A stretch of DNA of 28,775 nt from Chloroflexaceae bacterium (GTDB lineage Bacteria; Chloroflexota; Chloroflexia; Chloroflexales; Chloroflexaceae), in contig JAOACN010000669.1 in NCBI GenBank assembly GCA_026417815.1, forward strand, positions 1-28,775, read 5' to 3'. Shown here piece by piece: positions 5,710 to 12,631 of this stretch (within the stretch, counting starts at the first letter, position 1; the number at the start of each line of letters is the position of its first letter). Under the pieces are notes generated by a model. It was not told the origin of the DNA. It was given only the letters and a program-made list of their open reading frames with translations, and did no database searches. Made by a program: the position numbers and the translations under genes.

Positions 5710-6984
5710 ATGGACGGTTCATCCAACCCGATACCACCTCTGGCCAGTGGAGCGGCATCGGTCGAGGCCCTGCGCCAGGCGCTGGCCGCCGAGCGGCGCG
5801 CCCGTCAGGTGGCCGAGGTGCTCCACGCCTCGCATATCGCCCTTTCGCGCAGCCTCGATCCCCAGGTGGTCACGACCACCCTGCTGGCGCACATGGCCCA
5901 GCTCGTGCCCTACGACAGCGCCTGCGTGATGCTGCTGGAGAGCGACGAGGTGCTGCGTGTCCGCGCCACCCGCGGGTACGAGGCGTTCACCGACCCGGCG
6001 CTGGTGGCCGGGTTGAGCATCAACCCGGCGGAGGACCCGCTCTTCCAGCAGTTGACTGCGCGGCGGCGCAGTTTTGTGGTGCTCGACACGGCGCGCACGG
6101 CCAGCTGGCGCGCGCGGCCAGGGCTTGAGCATGTCCGCAACTGGTTTGCGGTACCGCTGGTCGCTGGCGAAGAGGTGATCGGGTTCTTCTGCGCCGACAA
6201 GACGGTTCCGGCCTTCTTCACCCCCGAGCATGTCAATACGGCCGAATTGCTGGCCATTCCCGCGGCGATTGCCCTGCAGAACGCGCGGCTCTTCGCCCAG
6301 GTGCAGGCCGGCCAGGCGCGCCTGCAGGCCCTCTCCGAGCGCCTGGTGGCGGTGCAGGAGGCCGAACGGGCGCACCTGGCCCGCGAGTTGCACGATGAGA
6401 TTGGCCAGATGCTTACTGGCCTGAGCCTGGCCCTGACGGTTGGCCCGCGCACCAGCCCCGAGGCGCTGCGCGAACGGATGATCCAGGCTCAGCGCCAGGT
6501 GAACCAGTTGACCGCCCAGGTGCGCGCCCTCTCCTTGAATCTTCGCCCGGCCATGCTCGATGACCTCGGCCTGCTCCCCGCCCTGTTCTGGTTCACGCGA
6601 CGGTACACCGACCAGACGGGGATCCAGGTGCAGTTGCAGCACGCCGGTCTCGACCGGCCCATTCCGCAGGCGGTGGCGAGCACGGCCTACCGTGTGCTGC
6701 AGGAGGCCCTGACCAATGTGGCCCGCCATGCCGGGGTGGACCACGCCCGCGCCCAGGTCTGGGCCACCGACGATATGCTGGCCGTGCAGGTGGTGGACGA
6801 GGGCCGCGGGTTCGAGGCCGATGAACTTTCCGCCAGCGATTCGCTGGGCCTGGCGGGCATGGCCGAGCGTGTGCGCCTGGCCGGCGGCACGCTGACCATC
6901 GAAACGGCGCCGAATGCCGGAACGCGCATTCTTGCCGAACTGCCGTTACCGACCTGGAAGGAAAGCGACCGATGCGACCACTGA
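5710..6984 (+). CDS. GAF-domain sensor histidine kinase (NarX/DegS class)
   Basis: From the ATG at 5710 the protein has 424 residues and no membrane helices. Residues 1-40 form a short helix, 45-195 a GAF sensor domain (RSLDPQVVTTTLLAHMAQLVPYDSA to AIALQNARLF), then a coiled segment and a HisKA_3 dimerisation domain with the phospho-acceptor His228 in ARELHDEIGQ. The HATPase_c domain follows: N box with Asn336 (ALTNVARHAG), G1 box DEGRGF (363-368) and SLGLAGMAERV (378-388). It should autophosphorylate and pass the phosphate to the regulator whose start overlaps its end by 13 nt. The GAF ligand is unknown. The open frame reaches 5593, but the predicted promoter lies inside that extension, which supports the internal start. 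Confidence 0.9.
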   Translation: MDGSSNPIPPLASGAASVEALRQALAAERRARQVAEVLHASHIALSRSLDPQVVTTTLLAHMAQLVPYDSACVMLLESDEVLRVRATRGYEAFTDPALVAGLSINPAEDPLFQQLTARRRSFVVLDTARTASWRARPGLEHVRNWFAVPLVAGEEVIGFFCADKTVPAFFTPEHVNTAELLAIPAAIALQNARLFAQVQAGQARLQALSERLVAVQEAERAHLARELHDEIGQMLTGLSLALTVGPRTSPEALRERMIQAQRQVNQLTAQVRALSLNLRPAMLDDLGLLPALFWFTRRYTDQTGIQVQLQHAGLDRPIPQAVASTAYRVLQEALTNVARHAGVDHARAQVWATDDMLAVQVVDEGRGFEADELSASDSLGLAGMAERVRLAGGTLTIETAPNAGTRILAELPLPTWKESDRCDH

Positions 6985-7628
6985 CGATCGTACTGGCCGA
7001 CGATCACCATGTTGTACGCAGCGGCCTCCGGGTGCTCCTGGAGAACGAAATGAACTGTACGGTGGTTGGTGAGGCGGGCAATGGGCCCGAGGCGCTGGCC
7101 ATGGTTGAACGACTCCAGCCCGATCTGCTGATCGCCGACCTGATCATGCCGGGATTGAGCGGCCTGGAAGTGGCGCGCCAGACTCGTATCGTGTCGCCGA
7201 ATACCCGTATCGTCATCCTCTCGATGCACGCCGACGAGTCGTATGTGCGCGAGGCCCTTCGCGCCGGCGTTACCGCCTACGTGCTCAAAGAAACGCTTTC
7301 GACAGAGTTCCTCTACGCCATCCAGCAGGCGGCCCAGGGGCACCGCTACCTCAGCCCGCCGCTCTCTGACCGGGCGATTGACGCCTATGCCAGCCAGACG
7401 GCGGAGACCAACCTGGATCTCTACGAGACCCTCACGGCGCGCGAGCGGGAAATCCTCTACCTGGCGGCTCAGGGCCTCACCAGCGCCGAGATCGCCGAGC
7501 ATCTCATGATCGGGGTGCGGACGGTGGATACCCACCGGGCGAGTATGATGCGCAAACTTGGCCTGCACACGCCGCTGGATCTCATTCGTTACGCCGTGCG
7601 GCGCGGGATCGTCACCCTGGATGGGTGA
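6972..7628 (+). CDS. NarL/FixJ-family response regulator
   Basis: The 218-residue protein has an N-terminal receiver domain with acidic pocket Asp10/Asp11, phospho-acceptor Asp56 (LLIADLIMPG), Ser84 and Lys106, and a C-terminal LuxR-type helix-turn-helix (about 150-195: LTAREREILYLAAQGLTSAE, then RTVDTHRASMMRKLG). It is the DNA-binding partner of the kinase encoded just upstream; the 13-nt overlap implies coupled translation. Targets are unknown. A dyad beside the promoter at 5631 would allow autoregulation, which is inference. A strong hairpin at 7899-7932 may end the transcript. Confidence 0.93.
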   Translation: MRPLTIVLADDHHVVRSGLRVLLENEMNCTVVGEAGNGPEALAMVERLQPDLLIADLIMPGLSGLEVARQTRIVSPNTRIVILSMHADESYVREALRAGVTAYVLKETLSTEFLYAIQQAAQGHRYLSPPLSDRAIDAYASQTAETNLDLYETLTAREREILYLAAQGLTSAEIAEHLMIGVRTVDTHRASMMRKLGLHTPLDLIRYAVRRGIVTLDG

Positions 7629-7732
7629 TGCGCCGTGGCGGCGCCTTATGGCCTATCCGGATAGCCTGGTTATCCGATCCCTTTTCTGCGAGGGCTACGC
7701 CCTCCCAACCCCTCCCCGAGGGGAAGGGTGTG

Positions 7733-7749
7733 GGGAAACCCGGTTTCCC
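7733..7749. repeat. Palindromic repeat, GGGGAAACC family
   Basis: GGGAAACC (7733-7740) and GGTTTCCC (7742-7749) around a single C; short copy, downstream of the response regulator. Confidence 0.7.
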
Positions 7750-7898
7750 TGCCTTCCTACAGGAGTTATTCGGAAAGGCTCTTATCCAATTTCGGAGTGT
7801 GGATGTTAAATTGCCGCATTACGCACACCTACAGGGGTGTCGTTCAGTAAATCTACGGAGAGCTTTTCCGGGGTGTAGGGGTTATACTTGAGCATGAA

Positions 7899-7932
7899 GC
7901 CGGAGGGTCGGCAAAGGCGCCGATCCTCCGGC
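7899..7932. terminator. Hairpin, possible bidirectional terminator
   Basis: GCCGGAGGGTCGGC (7899-7912) and GCCGATCCTCCGGC (7919-7932) form a 14-bp stem with one G-U pair and a 6-nt loop, followed on the plus strand by TGCTTTGTG. It sits between convergent genes. The U tract is weak, so termination is probable but not certain. Confidence 0.55.
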
Positions 7933-7959
7933 TGCTTTGTGCGAACACAGGCGAGGGTC

Positions 7960-7980
7960 CGGGAGGGCCTGGCCCTCCCG
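7960..7980. repeat. Palindrome, GGGAGGGC family
   Basis: CGGGAGGGCC and GGCCCTCCCG, 10-bp perfect arms around one T, ending 3 bp before the stop of the exported-protein gene. Confidence 0.65.
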
Positions 7981-7982
7981 CA

Positions 7983-8681
7983 CTATGGGAGGCCCTGGTC
8001 GCTGCCGGTGGGTGATGGCGCTACCAGCGTGGGGGTAGGCGTGGCGCCGGGCACATCACAGCCCCACTGGCTCACGCGCTCGCGACCGTCGCGTTTGCGA
8101 ACCTCCACCAGATACTGCCCTGGCCGCTCGGGGCCAATCACCAGGTCGATGCTGAAAGCCCCGTCGGCCCGGCTGAAGCCGCCGCCTACAGGACGGTCGT
8201 TGAAATAGGCCAGCAGCGCGGTGCCGGGTGGCCCTGAGCCTGTCAGGGTAATCGTTGTGCCGGGAACGCAGACCAGGGTTTCGATGCCCGCCGGCAGGGC
8301 GTTGGTCGGGGTCGGCGTGGGGCCGGTCGGGGCCGGGGGCCGCGTGCGCGTGGGCGCCGGGGTAACGATCACGGTTGCCGTCTGCAGGCGGACAGTCGGC
8401 GTCGGGGTGGCTGTCGCGATTGTCGTGCTTGTGGTAGGCGTGGCGGTTGGCGTTGCCTGAGACTGGGCCGCCGGCGTGGGCGTGCTGGTGCTGGTCCCTC
8501 CTGGATAGGGATCGGTCTGCTGGCTGCTCTGGCAGGAACTTGGGTCAGGATACGGGCAACTCGAATTCTGCGCGGTGGTGATGAGAGGGGTTGCGGGCAA
8601 TGCGCCGGCAAGCAGGGCCAGCATCAATCCTGCGAACACAACGACCAGACTGAGCGGTAGGGCGATGCTACGATGTGGCAT
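7983..8681 (-). CDS. Exported PT-rich protein with C-terminal Ig-like domain
   Basis: From the ATG at 8681 (232 residues) the product starts with a signal-anchor-like segment (IALPLSLVVVFAGLMLALLA), then a short region with Cys residues (SSCPYPDPSSC), a long Thr/Pro/Ala/Ser linker, a compact beta-rich domain (CVPGTTITLTGSGPPG to ERVSQWGCDVPG) bounded by two Cys, and another short PT tail. The domain resembles the Ig-like or carboxypeptidase-regulatory-like modules of Chloroflexi cell-surface proteins; GQYLVEVRKRDG is typical of such beta sandwiches. A GTG at 8699 is an alternative start six codons upstream. No enzymatic motif is visible. It lies downstream of the thiol-disulfide lipoprotein gene on the same strand, and its two paired Cys could be a substrate for it, which is speculation. 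Confidence 0.7.
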   Translation of the reverse strand: MPHRSIALPLSLVVVFAGLMLALLAGALPATPLITTAQNSSCPYPDPSSCQSSQQTDPYPGGTSTSTPTPAAQSQATPTATPTTSTTIATATPTPTVRLQTATVIVTPAPTRTRPPAPTGPTPTPTNALPAGIETLVCVPGTTITLTGSGPPGTALLAYFNDRPVGGGFSRADGAFSIDLVIGPERPGQYLVEVRKRDGRERVSQWGCDVPGATPTPTLVAPSPTGSDQGLP

Positions 8682-8822
8682 AGGCAGGGATGGCGTCACA
8701 TCCAGAGAACGTGGATGCTGTGCCGGTAGCGCGATTGCGGATGTTAGATTGCGGATCGGGCCTGGCTCACCTGGACGGGATCGGTGTGGCGCTGGCCCCC
8801 GAACCGGTTGTCTGGAACCGTA

Positions 8823-9581
8823 TCAGGCGCTGGAGGCGCGGTCAAGCAGTTCCTGAAAGACGCTGAACGGCTGCGCGCCAACAATGCGCCGTTCGCCGAT
8901 GAGAAAGACCGGACGTGAGCGGACGCCCTCGGCCGTAGCAGCCTCGTAGTCGGCCCGAACGGCGGCTTCGTGGCTTCCGGCAGCAAGACAGGCGCGCAGC
9001 GCATCCACCTCAACCCCGGCTTCCACAGCGGCGGCTTCGACACCGGCGAGGGTTTCGGTATACAGTTGATTGTAGCGCCGATAAATCGCCTGGCGCATCT
9101 CCCAGAAGCGCCCCTGATCGGCGGCGCACTCCGCAGCTTCCGCCAGCAGTTCGGACCGCTCGCCGAGTTGCAGCAAATGACGATAGACCAGGCGCACCTT
9201 CCCGGGTTGTACATACTCATTAACGATGCGTGGCTCGGTCTCCAGCACGTGGAGCGCGCAGGCCGTTCAGAGAAAATCGGAGTACATCACGAGGGTGACC
9301 GGCGCCTCGGGATTGCCGAGCACATGGTAGCCCTCGGGAGTACGCGAACGGGGCACGCCCGCGTAGACCTCGAAGGTCGCGCTGGCCGCTTCACCGGGCG
9401 CCACGGGTGTCGCCGCGCGCGGCGAAGGGGCCACGGGTGGTAGCGCGAGAGTGGTTGCGGACGCAGGCGCCTGTGCCGTTGGTGAAGGCGGCGGCGCCTC
9501 GCGGGTGGTCTGGCCGCTACAGGCAACCAGCCAGACGACGAGTGTTGTCACGATTCCGGCGATGGCGAAACGATGCACCAC
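8823..9581 (-). CDS. DsbA-like thioredoxin-fold lipoprotein, candidate selenoprotein (UxxC)
   Basis: One frame runs from a GTG at 9581 to 8823 with a single interruption, TGA at 9269-9267. Before it come a lipoprotein signal (VTTLVVWLVAC, lipid Cys at 21), a Pro/Ala/Thr linker and the DsbA-family start GNPEAPVTLVMYSDF; after it come TACALHVLETEPRIVNEY, GKVRLVYRHL, AAECAADQGRFWEMR and the SRPVFLIGERRIVGAQPF cis-Pro region. DsbA relatives have CxxC right after SDF; here the frame reads L-TGA-T-A-C, so the TGA replaces the first catalytic Cys (residue 105) and Cys108 is kept. With readthrough as selenocysteine the product is 252 residues, normal for the family. A SECIS-like hairpin follows the TGA. 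The part after the TGA has no SD or convincing start of its own. The promoter at 9630-9658 rules out the longer TTG start at 9641. Alternatives: recent nonsense mutation or sequencing error. Role: periplasmic/extracytoplasmic thiol-disulfide exchange. Confidence 0.75.
9232..9264 (-). promoter_or_regulatory. Candidate bacterial SECIS element
   Basis: Counting from the base after TGA, CTCCA (13-17) pairs with TGGAG (23-27) around a 5-nt loop CGTGC, whose second base is G. Below it, after a small internal loop, CG pairs with CG (9-10 with 30-31) and GGC with GCC (3-5 with 33-35). From memory, the bacterial SECIS consensus wants an apical loop of 3-14 nt with a G in the first two bases, 16-37 nt after the TGA, on a stem of at least 4 bp; all are met (G at 19). 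It lies inside the coding sequence, as bacterial SECIS elements do. Confidence 0.5.
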
Positions 9582-9629
9582 GTAAACTCTGCGATACCCT
9601 GACGACCCCGGACGGCAAACACCCTGTCC

Positions 9630-9658
9630 ACTGTACCACAATCGCGCAAGTACTTCAA
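9630..9658 (-). promoter_or_regulatory. sigma70-type promoter for the DsbA-like gene
   Basis: TTGAAG (9658-9653) and TACAGT (9635-9630) with a 17-nt spacer; transcription would start near 9623, about 40 nt before the GTG start. Confidence 0.6.
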
Positions 9659-9712
9659 ATCAGGTTGTGTGTGGCGCAGGGCTAGTGCAACGTGGGTGAG
9701 CCCCAGACTCCA

Positions 9713-9761
9713 CATATGTCGTTGATTCTAGCGGCGTAGCCGCCAGAATCAACGACATATG
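9713..9761. repeat. Long near-perfect hairpin with GCGGC-GTA-GCCGC core
   Basis: Outer arms CATATGTCGTTGATTCT (9713-9729) and AGAATCAACGACATATG (9745-9761) are perfect over 17 bp; inside, after one A/C mismatch, GCGGC and GCCGC pair around GTA. Single-stranded DNA or RNA would fold into a stem of about 23 bp. It shares its core with the hairpin at 2127-2159. Confidence 0.8.
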
Positions 9762-9849
9762 ACCGTATCGGGTGGCTACGCCGCCCTAACTTCCCGCCAG
9801 AGGGGGATTTACATCAGCCCTGTTGCGTGGCGGTTTCCGACGACCCCCA

Positions 9850-9884
9850 GGGTTTCTGGGAGGGCATCGCCCTCCCGGAAACCC
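9850..9884. repeat. 16-bp stem, GGGAGGGC family
   Basis: GGGTTTCTGGGAGGGC (9850-9865) and GCCCTCCCGGAAACCC (9869-9884) pair with one wobble around ATC. It combines the GGGAGGGC core with GGTTTC outer arms seen in the other palindrome family. Confidence 0.7.
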
Positions 9885-9890
9885 TCTTCC

Positions 9891-10002
9891 GTACGTGTTC
9901 AGCGTTGGAGTAACCCTGCAGACCTGGGAGCGAGGGCATCCTGCCCTCGTCAGGATTCGAGGGCAAGATGCCCTCGCTCCCAGGAGAAGTGTGAACACGT
10001 AC
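9891..10002. repeat. 112-bp element with terminal inverted repeats, copy 1
   Basis: Ends are GTACGTGTTCA and TGAACACGTAC (11-bp perfect inverted repeats). Inside, CCTGGGAGCGAGGGC and GCCCTCGCTCCCAGG are perfect 15-bp arms of a second palindrome. A second copy of identical length lies at 27864-27975 with six substitutions. Size and structure suggest a MITE or REP-type element without coding capacity. It lies 16 bp upstream of the dnaX promoter. Confidence 0.85.
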
Positions 10003-10017
10003 CCCTCTTGCCCGGCT

Positions 10018-10046
10018 TTGCGACCAGGTGTTCTGTCAGGTATAAT
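10018..10046 (+). promoter_or_regulatory. sigma70-type promoter for dnaX
   Basis: TTGCGA (10018-10023) and a perfect TATAAT (10041-10046) with a 17-nt spacer. It overlaps an in-frame ATG at 10045, which therefore cannot be the translation start. Confidence 0.7.
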
Positions 10047-10074
10047 GGCAAGACCGGTCATCGGAGGTCCAGGC

Positions 10075-11862
10075 ATGGCTTCAGTGTCGCTGTATCGCAA
10101 ATGGCGCTCCCAGACGTTCGCCGAACTCGTCGGCCAGGAGCACGTGGTGCAGACGCTGCGCAACGCCATCGTCGAGGAGCGGGTGGCCCACGCCTACCTG
10201 TTCACCGGGCCGCGGGGAGTGGGCAAGACGAGTGTGGCCCGTCTGCTGGCCAAGGCGGTGAATTGTCTGGATGCCGATCGGGCCGCGCGGCCGTGTGGCG
10301 CGTGCGCGATGTGCCAGGAGATCGCCGAGGGCCGCGCGGTGGACGTGATCGAGATGGACGCGGCCTCGAACACCAGCGTCGAGGACGCCCGGGCCCTGAT
10401 CAGCGGAGTGATGACGCGGCCAACCCGCGGGCGCTACCGCGTCTACATCATCGATGAGGCGCACATGCTCTCCACGGCGGCCTTCAATGCCCTGCTGAAG
10501 ACCCTGGAAGAGCCGCCCGAACATGCGATCTTCGTGCTGGCGACCACGGAGGTGCACAAGGTTCCGGCCACCATTCTATCGCGCTGCCAGCGTTTCACGT
10601 TTACGCGCCACGGCATCGCCAGCACCGCCGCGCACCTGCGCCGCGTCGCAGCCTCCGAGGGATTGACGCTAGAGCCGGGCGCGGCGGAGGCCATCGCTCG
10701 CGCCGCCACCGGCAGTCTGCGCGATGCCCTGGGGGTGCTGGAGCAACTGGCTTCCTTTACCAGCGGCCACATCAGTATGGCGCAGGTGCAGAGCCTGTTG
10801 GGGATGACCTCGGCCGCGGAGGTGGCCGCGCTGATCGAGGCGCTGCTGGAGGGCGACGCCGCGGCGGCCCTGCGGGCGGTGAACGGGGTGGCCGACCAGG
10901 GCGCGGATCTGCGCCAGTTCACCCGCGATCTGGTGGAGCGGCTGCGCTCGCTGTTGCTGCTGCTGGCCGCCGGTGACCATGCGCTCGCCGATATTGGCGA
11001 TGATGAGCGCGAGATGATGGCGGCCTGGGCGCAACGGGCCGAGACGGGGCGCTTGCTGCACTGGGTGAAGCTGTTCAGCGCCCTGGATTACCAGTTGCGC
11101 ACGACGCCCTACGGCCAGTTGCCGCTGGAACTGGCGGTGGTCGAGGCGCTGGTGGGCCAGCCGGCGCAGCCCGCGGCGCCTGCGCGGCGCCCCGAGGCCC
11201 CCGGCGCGCCGCTGAGCCAGGTCGCAGCGCCGGTCAGACGCGCTGCGCCTCCGGCTCAGGCCGCGGCGCCTCCCCCTGCAACGCCCCGGGCCGCCTCACC
11301 CATCCCGCGCGGTGAGGCCGCGCCGCCGATCATTGCCGCTGCGCCGCAGGCCAACCCCGAGCCGGCGCCGCCGACCGAGGCCGCGCCAACCGGTCCCGAT
11401 CCCGGGCCGGACCTCCCCGTTCCCTCCCTCGCGCCTTCCCCTGCCGCGCCCGTGGCCCGTTCGCCCGAGGCGGCGGCGGCCGCCAATGCCGACTTCTCGC
11501 TGCTCGAACTGGTGGAGGCCCATTGGGAGGAGATCAAACGCGATGTGCGGCCGCGCAGCCCGACCGTGCAGGCGCTGCTCCACAGCGCGCGCCCGATTGA
11601 TGTCGAGGGCAATACGGTGGTGCTGCTGGCCGCCTCACCCTTCCACAAGGAGAACCTGGAGAAGGCTCAGAACCGCCGCATCGTCGAAGAGGTGATGCAG
11701 CGGCGCCTGGGCGTCGCGGTTGCGCTGCGCTGCACCATCGAGGCCCGCGCCGAGTCGCGCGATTTGCGCAGCCAGATCCGCGAGGCCCGCAAGGACGATC
11801 TGGTGCGCGCGGCGATGAACATCTTCGAGGCCCATATCGTGGATATTGAACCGCCGGAGTAA
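10075..11862 (+). CDS. dnaX: DNA polymerase III subunit gamma/tau
   Basis: From the ATG at 10075, preceded by GGAGGT, the product has 595 residues. It is the ATPase of the clamp loader that opens the sliding clamp and couples replisome polymerases. Visible parts: P-loop GPRGVGKT (45-52), zinc-binding Cys64, Cys74, Cys77 and Cys80 (RPCGACAMC), Walker B DEAH (127-130) and the SRC motif (169-171) for ATP sensing across subunits; the domain III collar extends to about residue 355. A Pro/Ala-rich linker (about 360-480) leads to a tau-like C-terminal domain (FSLLELVEAHWEEIKRDVRP onward). No A-rich slippery site for programmed frameshifting was seen. It heads the conserved dnaX-ybaB-recR order, though the next gene has a 374-bp gap and apparently its own promoter. 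Confidence 0.96.
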   Translation: MASVSLYRKWRSQTFAELVGQEHVVQTLRNAIVEERVAHAYLFTGPRGVGKTSVARLLAKAVNCLDADRAARPCGACAMCQEIAEGRAVDVIEMDAASNTSVEDARALISGVMTRPTRGRYRVYIIDEAHMLSTAAFNALLKTLEEPPEHAIFVLATTEVHKVPATILSRCQRFTFTRHGIASTAAHLRRVAASEGLTLEPGAAEAIARAATGSLRDALGVLEQLASFTSGHISMAQVQSLLGMTSAAEVAALIEALLEGDAAAALRAVNGVADQGADLRQFTRDLVERLRSLLLLLAAGDHALADIGDDEREMMAAWAQRAETGRLLHWVKLFSALDYQLRTTPYGQLPLELAVVEALVGQPAQPAAPARRPEAPGAPLSQVAAPVRRAAPPAQAAAPPPATPRAASPIPRGEAAPPIIAAAPQANPEPAPPTEAAPTGPDPGPDLPVPSLAPSPAAPVARSPEAAAAANADFSLLELVEAHWEEIKRDVRPRSPTVQALLHSARPIDVEGNTVVLLAASPFHKENLEKAQNRRIVEEVMQRRLGVAVALRCTIEARAESRDLRSQIREARKDDLVRAAMNIFEAHIVDIEPPE

Positions 11863-12236
11863 GGCGATTTTGGATTTGGGGTTTGGGATTGCCGTACCTG
11901 GTTTTGGTGCCGTTTCTGGCTGCTGCATCGCCCAGACTACCGAAAAAAACCAGCGTGGGGCAGCGTGGCCTCCCCGCATCGAACTGGCGGAGGTGGATCG
12001 CGCACGGGCCGGGGGAGGGCGCCGCGTACCTGTTCAGATTTACCGCGGAGCACGCAGAGGAACGGAGAGGGTGAACGTTTTGAAGCCTTCCGCGCCCTCT
12101 GCGGCGCGAACGTGTTCGGTAGATGTGAACACTATCGGCGCAGCCCTCCTTTGCGCCAACTCTGGCTGTGTGGTAAGCTAGCAGAGAGCATTCCCCCTTT
12201 GCAACAGCGCGCCCCGCGCGCAGAGAAGGAGTATTC
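11863..12236. other. Intergenic region dnaX to ybaB
   Basis: The 374-bp gap starts with GATTTTGGATTTGGGG, a low-complexity string also seen inverted at about 24098-24119, contains a GTGTTC/GAACAC inverted pair near 12112-12131, and ends with the promoter and SD of ybaB. A stretch with accgcggagcacgcagagg resembles degenerate intergenic repeats. No gene is supported. Confidence 0.5.
12151..12179 (+). promoter_or_regulatory. Probable promoter for ybaB-recR
   Basis: TTGCGC (12151-12156) and TAAGCT (12174-12179) with a 17-nt spacer; weaker than the dnaX promoter but with the same TTGCG -35 start. Transcript would begin near 12186. Confidence 0.4.
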
Positions 12237-12548
12237 ATGAACCCGCGCCAGCTACAGCAGATGGCCCAGCAGATGCAGCGCCAGATGCAGAAGATCCAGG
12301 AAGAACTCGCCGTGGCGACGGTTGAAGGAACGGCCGGCGGAGGCGCCATTACCGTGCAGATGAACGGCCATCGGGAGGTGCAGAGCATCACCATCTCGCC
12401 CGAAGTGGTGGACCCCGATGATGTCGAGATGCTGCAGGACCTGCTGCTGGCCGCCATACACGACGCGACGAAGAAGGCCCAGGATCTTGCCGAAGAGCGC
12501 ATGGGGCCGCTCATGGGCGGGATGAAAGGGATGCCCGGTCTGTTTTGA
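12237..12548 (+). CDS. ybaB: YbaB/EbfC-family nucleoid-associated protein
   Basis: The 103-residue protein matches the YbaB/EbfC family: an N-terminal Gln/Met-rich amphipathic helix (PRQLQQMAQQMQRQMQKIQE), a central beta sheet (GTAGGGAITVQMNGHREVQS) and a C-terminal helix followed by a Gly/Met-rich tail. Members form tweezer-like dimers that bind DNA with little sequence preference. The ATG is preceded by GAAGGAG. Its place between dnaX and recR is the classic arrangement and supports the name. Confidence 0.93.
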   Translation: MNPRQLQQMAQQMQRQMQKIQEELAVATVEGTAGGGAITVQMNGHREVQSITISPEVVDPDDVEMLQDLLLAAIHDATKKAQDLAEERMGPLMGGMKGMPGLF

Positions 12549-12631
12549 AGCTATGGCGCGTTTAAGCCGGCGGGTTGGCCCGCGACGGCAAGCGCGTTCT
12601 TTACGGGTTGCCAGGGGCAACTTTCTCTGCC

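Larger units (their letters stand above)
7629..7982. other. Convergent intergenic region with several hairpins
   Basis: The 354-bp gap between the response regulator and the convergent exported-protein gene contains GAGGGC/GCCCTC around 7690-7704, a GGGAAACC palindrome at 7733-7749, a 14-bp hairpin at 7899-7932 and a GGGAGGGCC palindrome at 7960-7980. A TATACT at 7883 has no good -35 and no gene downstream on that strand. No coding potential is supported. Confidence 0.6.
9582..10074. other. Divergent intergenic region full of repeats
   Basis: The 493 bp between the DsbA-like gene and dnaX contain, in order, the minus-strand promoter, a 49-bp hairpin (9713-9761), a related half-site GGCTACGCCGCC near 9773-9784, a 16-bp stem (9850-9884), the 112-bp element (9891-10002) and the dnaX promoter. 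Frames through it are repeat-derived. Confidence 0.65.

Noticed and set aside
7883..7888. TATACT as a plus-strand promoter
   Set aside because: No acceptable -35 at 16-18 nt and no plus-strand gene downstream.
9241..9248. Separate gene starting at GTG 9248 for the second half of the DsbA-like protein
   Set aside because: No SD, the fold would lack its first strand and CxxC segment, and the frame is continuous with the upstream half; readthrough or a broken gene explains it better.
10045..10047. ATG at 10045 as dnaX start
   Set aside because: It overlaps the TATAAT box; the ATG at 10075 has GGAGGT and matches the normal DnaX N-terminus.
9786..10169. Minus-strand open frame through the 112-bp repeat, with a near-identical peptide at 27852-28010
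   Set aside because: The shared peptide comes from the palindromic DNA repeat, not from a protein family; it has no promoter or SD.
10075..11862. Programmed frameshift in dnaX
   Set aside because: No A-rich or similar slippery run was found; the frame runs intact to a tau-like C-terminus.
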